Assembly (NCBI GenBank): GCA_903923345.1
Contig: CAIXXI010000389.1
Location: 1-8,409, forward strand
Reading direction: 5' to 3'
Length of the DNA: 8,409 nucleotides
Source of the DNA: an uncultured Burkholderiales bacterium
GTDB taxonomy: Bacteria > Pseudomonadota > Gammaproteobacteria > Burkholderiales > Burkholderiaceae_E
Below, one piece after another: positions 5,382 through 8,409 of this stretch (position 1 is the stretch's first letter; the number at the start of each line of letters is the position of its first letter). A program made the translations under genes and the position numbers. The notes under the pieces are model-generated. The model did not search any database. It was given only the letters and a program-made list of their open reading frames with translations, and had not been told where the DNA came from.

Positions 5382-6497
5382 TCAGCCTCGCAGACGTTCG
5401 AATTCAGACAGGTAATCCACCAGCGCCACCACGCCCTCCAGGGGCATCGCGTTGTAGATCGACGCACGCATGCCACCGACCACACGGTGGCCCTTGAGCT
5501 GCAGCAAACCCGCCTCACGGGCGCCCTGCAGGAAGGGCTCGTTGAGTCGCTCGTCCTTCAGAAAAAACGGAACATTCATGCGCGAACGATCCTGCGGCCG
5601 GACCCGATTTTCGTAGAGCCCGCTGGCGTCGATGGCTTCATACAGCAGCGTGGCCTTGCGCTGGTTCACCGCCTCGATACCCGCGATACCGCCTTGCTGC
5701 TTGAGCCACTGAAAGACCAGCCCGGCCAGATAAATCGCATAGGTGGGCGGCGTGTTGAACATCGAATCGTTGTCGGCCACCACCTGGTAGTCAAAGGCGC
5801 TCGGGCACAGCGGGTGGGCATGACCGAGCAGGTCCTCGCGGATGATCACCAGGGTCAGACCCGCCGGACCGACGTTCTTCTGGGCACCGGCATAGATGCA
5901 TCCGAACTGCGAGACGTCGATCACCCGCGAAAGGATGTGGCTCGACATGTCGGCCACGATCGGTACGGACGCTCGCAGTTCATGCGAGCCCTCGCCGCGC
6001 AAGATCGGACGGTGGAACTCGACGCCATCGATGGTTTCGTTCGTGCACACATGCAGGTAGGCGGCATCGGGCGACAGTCGCCAGTCCGCCTGCTCCGGAA
6101 TGTGGGTGTAGCCCTTGCCGCCGGCTGCCGCATCAGCCACCAGATTCACCTGCCCGAAACGCGCGGCTTCGCGCGCCGACTTCACTGACCACTGACCGGT
6201 CAGCAGATAGTCCGCACGGGCACGGGCGCCCATCAGATTGAGCGGAACGATGGCATTTTCGGCCAAAGCCCCGCCCTGCATGAACAGCACTTTGTAGTGG
6301 GCGGGAATCGCGAGCAGCTCACGCAGGTCAGCCATGGCCTGCGCGTGGATCGACATGAACTCCTTGCCGCGATGGCTCATCTCCATCACCGACATGCCAC
6401 TGCCCTGCCAGTCGAGCATTTCGGCGGCGGCCTGCCGAAGCACCGACTCCGGCATCACTGCCGGGCCAGCCGAGAAATTGAAGACCGATCGGCTCAA
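5382..6497 (-). CDS. serC: Phosphoserine aminotransferase
   Basis: This PLP enzyme converts 3-phosphohydroxypyruvate and glutamate to phosphoserine and 2-oxoglutarate in serine synthesis. In proteobacteria with the DXP-dependent route it also makes 4-phosphohydroxythreonine for PLP. It has 371 residues, close to the usual 360-370. Landmarks are F-N-F-S-A-G-P-A (6-13), S-H-R (41-43), Q-G-G-A (74-77), T-N-E-T-I-x-G-V (152-159), Y-A-G-A-Q-K-N-V-G-P-A-G (202-213) with the PLP lysine at 207, and M-R-A-S-I-Y-N-A-M-P (343-352). The start is TTG at 6497: it overlaps the gyrA stop as TTGA, has GGAGG 6 bases upstream, and places the conserved N-terminal block where expected. The first ATG would cut into S-A-G-P-A-V-M. 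Translation is probably coupled to gyrA. Confidence 0.95.
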   Translation of the reverse strand: MSRSVFNFSAGPAVMPESVLRQAAAEMLDWQGSGMSVMEMSHRGKEFMSIHAQAMADLRELLAIPAHYKVLFMQGGALAENAIVPLNLMGARARADYLLTGQWSVKSAREAARFGQVNLVADAAAGGKGYTHIPEQADWRLSPDAAYLHVCTNETIDGVEFHRPILRGEGSHELRASVPIVADMSSHILSRVIDVSQFGCIYAGAQKNVGPAGLTLVIIREDLLGHAHPLCPSAFDYQVVADNDSMFNTPPTYAIYLAGLVFQWLKQQGGIAGIEAVNQRKATLLYEAIDASGLYENRVRPQDRSRMNVPFFLKDERLNEPFLQGAREAGLLQLKGHRVVGGMRASIYNAMPLEGVVALVDYLSEFERLRG

Positions 6498-8409
6498 GAC
6501 TCGCCTCCGGTCTGCTCCCCGTCGGGCGAGCCATCCGGTGTCGCAACGTCGCTGCCCGTGCCGTCTGCGGCTGCAAAGTCCTCAGCACCATCCGACTCGA
6601 CCACGCGCTGCACGCCCGACAGGGTCGTGCCCTCGTCGACTGCGATGAGCGTGACACCTTGCGTTGCCCGACCCATCTCGCGGATCTCCGACACGCGCGT
6701 GCGCACCAGCACGCCGCCGGTGGTGATCAGCATGATTTCATCGCGCGTCTCGACCAGCACTGCACCAACCACCCGGCCATTTCGCTCACTGGTCTGGATG
6801 GCGATCATGCCCTTGGTGCCGCGGCCATGGCGGGTGTATTCGGTGATCGGCGTGCGCTTGCCGTAGCCATTTTCGGTGGCAGTCAGCACGGATTGCGTCT
6901 CACTCTCGGCGACCAGCATCGAGATCACGGTCTGCCCCTCTTCGAGCATCATGCCGCGCACACCGCGTGCACCACGGCCCATCGGCCGCACGTCGTTCTC
7001 GTCGAATCGCACGGCCTTGCCGCTGTCGGAGAACAGCATCACGTCGTGGGCACCATCGGTGACCGCAACCCCGATCAGGTAATCGCCCTCATCGAGGTCG
7101 ACCGCGATGATGCCGCGCTTCAGGGGCCGGGAGAACTCGCTGAGCGGGGTCTTCTTGACCGTCCCCAGGCTGGTGGACATGAACACGAAATGCTGATCAT
7201 CGAAGGCCTTGACCGGCAGCACGACGGTGATCTTTTCGCCATCGACCAGCGGGAACATGTTGACGATCGGCTTGCCGCGCGCATTGCGCGAACCCTGCGG
7301 CACTTCCCAGACCTTGAGCCAGTAGACCCGGCCGCGATCGGAGAAGCACAGGATGTGGTCGTGGGTGTTGGCGATGAAGAGCTGGTCGATCCAGTCGTCT
7401 TCTTTCATGGAGGTGGCCTGCTTGCCACGCCCACCCCGACGCTGCGCCCGATACTCGGACAAGGGCTGACTCTTGATGTAACCGGTGTGCGACAGCGTGA
7501 CCACCATGTCGGTGGGTGCGATCAGGTCTTCGGTGTCCAGTTCGGTCGCGTTGAGTTCGATCTGCGAGCGGCGCGGATCCTTGTTCGGATCGCCGTATTC
7601 CGCCTTGATCGATCTCAGCTCATCACCAATGATCGTGCTGATGCGCTCGGGTCGGGCCAGGATATCGAGCAGGTCGGCGATGGCCTCGATCACCTCGCGG
7701 TACTCCTGCACGATCTTGTCCTGCTCCAGGCCTGTGAGGCGCTGCAGGCGCATCTGCAGAATTTCCTGAGCCTGGACTTCCGACAGACGATAGCCGGCAT
7801 CGGTCAGCCCGACGCCCGGCTCCAGACCCAGCGGCCGGAAGGCCGAGGCATCCGCACCCGCTCGCATCACCATTTCACGCGCCACGCCTGGATCCCAGGT
7901 GCGCGACAGCAGCCTTTCGCGGGCCACCGGTGGCGTGGGCGATGCCTTGATGACTTCGATCATCTCGTCGACATTGGCCACCGCCACAGCCAGACCCTCA
8001 AGCACATGGCCCCGCTCACGCGCCTTGCGCAGATCGAAGGCCGTACGCCGGGTGACCACCTCGCGCCGATGCGACAGGAAGGCCTCGAGCATCTGCTTCA
8101 GATTCAGCAGGCGCGGCTGGCCGTCGACCAGCGCCACCATGTTCATGCCGAAGGTGTCCTGCAGCTGCGTCAGCTTGAACAGGTTGTTGAGCACCACCTC
8201 AGGCACTTCACCGCGCTTGAGTTCAATCACCAGCCGCATGCCCGACTTGTCCGACTCATCGCGGATGTCGGAGATGCCATCGATTCGCTTGTCATTGACC
8301 AGCTCGGCGATCTTTTCCTGCAGCGTGCGCTTGTTGACCTGAAACGGCAGCTCGTCGACGACGATCGCCTGGCGCGCGCCGCGATCGATCTCCTCGAAAT
8401 GGGTGCGGG
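6494..8409 (-). CDS. gyrA: DNA gyrase subunit A, C-terminal two-thirds (5' end outside window)
   Basis: GyrA forms the A2B2 gyrase that introduces negative supercoils and is the breakage-reunion subunit. The visible frame has about 638 codons and runs off the right edge. It starts near R-T-H-F-E-E-I-D-R-G-A-R-Q-A-I-V-V-D-E-L-P, roughly residue 260-270 of a normal 870-900-residue protein, so the quinolone-resistance region and catalytic tyrosine lie outside. Seen here are the tower and coiled-coil regions (H-R-R-E-V-V-T-R-R-T, then E-I-L-Q-M-R-L-Q-R-L-T-G-L-E) and the C-terminal beta-pinwheel of repeated blades. The GyrA box Q-R-R-G-G-R-G is at 7424-7444; this box separates GyrA from ParC and is needed to wrap DNA. 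The protein ends in an acidic Asp/Glu/Gly-rich tail of about 35 residues. Between E-Y-G-D and R-R-S-Q-I-E it has a few more residues than E. coli GyrA. It is the first visible gene of the operon and its TGA overlaps the serC TTG. Any promoter lies outside. Confidence 0.97.
   Translation of the reverse strand, partial: RTHFEEIDRGARQAIVVDELPFQVNKRTLQEKIAELVNDKRIDGISDIRDESDKSGMRLVIELKRGEVPEVVLNNLFKLTQLQDTFGMNMVALVDGQPRLLNLKQMLEAFLSHRREVVTRRTAFDLRKARERGHVLEGLAVAVANVDEMIEVIKASPTPPVARERLLSRTWDPGVAREMVMRAGADASAFRPLGLEPGVGLTDAGYRLSEVQAQEILQMRLQRLTGLEQDKIVQEYREVIEAIADLLDILARPERISTIIGDELRSIKAEYGDPNKDPRRSQIELNATELDTEDLIAPTDMVVTLSHTGYIKSQPLSEYRAQRRGGRGKQATSMKEDDWIDQLFIANTHDHILCFSDRGRVYWLKVWEVPQGSRNARGKPIVNMFPLVDGEKITVVLPVKAFDDQHFVFMSTSLGTVKKTPLSEFSRPLKRGIIAVDLDEGDYLIGVAVTDGAHDVMLFSDSGKAVRFDENDVRPMGRGARGVRGMMLEEGQTVISMLVAESETQSVLTATENGYGKRTPITEYTRHGRGTKGMIAIQTSERNGRVVGAVLVETRDEIMLITTGGVLVRTRVSEIREMGRATQGVTLIAVDEGTTLSGVQRVVESDGAEDFAAADGTGSDVATPDGSPDGEQTGGES
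6504..6508 (-). promoter_or_regulatory. Ribosome binding site deciding the serC TTG start
   Basis: On the minus strand GGAGG lies 6 bases before TTG at 6497, inside the last codons of gyrA. Together with the conserved SerC N-terminus it fixes the TTG as the start. The strong site may compensate for the weak start codon. Confidence 0.75.

Overview
The window is two unrelated pieces of DNA joined at about positions 784-804. Positions 1 to about 800 look like part of a genome that makes cofactor F420, most like an actinobacterium or a similar high-GC lineage. From about 785 to the end it looks like a high-GC proteobacterium, probably a beta- or gammaproteobacterium. That call rests on the gyrA-serC-pheA-hisC-tyrA gene order and on the GyrA and PheA sequences. 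No finer taxonomic placement is justified from sequence reading alone.

Left piece, minus strand: the C-terminal end of FO synthase (CofH-type domain), a 101-bp gap, then the start of a small DUF4389 membrane protein that runs off the left edge. The FO synthase reading frame loses family similarity at the joint. On the plus strand, the C-terminal end of a gamma-glutamyltransferase (GGT) begins in the same few bases. Two gene fragments of unrelated families, on opposite strands, meet across about 20 shared bases. That is the pattern expected of a mis-assembled (chimeric) contig, although a real rearrangement cannot be excluded.

Right piece: after the GGT fragment comes a complete NAD(P)-dependent beta-hydroxyacid dehydrogenase on the plus strand. 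It faces, across an 18-bp gap, the end of a long minus-strand operon. In transcription order the operon is gyrA (5' part outside the window), serC, pheA, hisC and tyrA. The genes are packed tightly: TTGA overlap (gyrA/serC), 3-bp gap (serC/pheA), ATGA overlap (pheA/hisC) and GTGA overlap (hisC/tyrA). This links DNA topology control to serine/PLP and phenylalanine/tyrosine synthesis. PheA makes prephenate and phenylpyruvate, TyrA makes 4-hydroxyphenylpyruvate, and the HisC-type aminotransferase may do the final transaminations as well as its histidine step. SerC supplies phosphoserine and, in some proteobacteria, a PLP precursor. The aroA-cmk-rpsA genes that follow tyrA in many relatives are absent here.

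No RNA gene, mobile element, CRISPR array or clearly new system was seen. The most useful result is the chimeric joint. After it come the tightly coupled operon with its non-ATG starts (TTG for serC, GTG for tyrA) and a few protein oddities.
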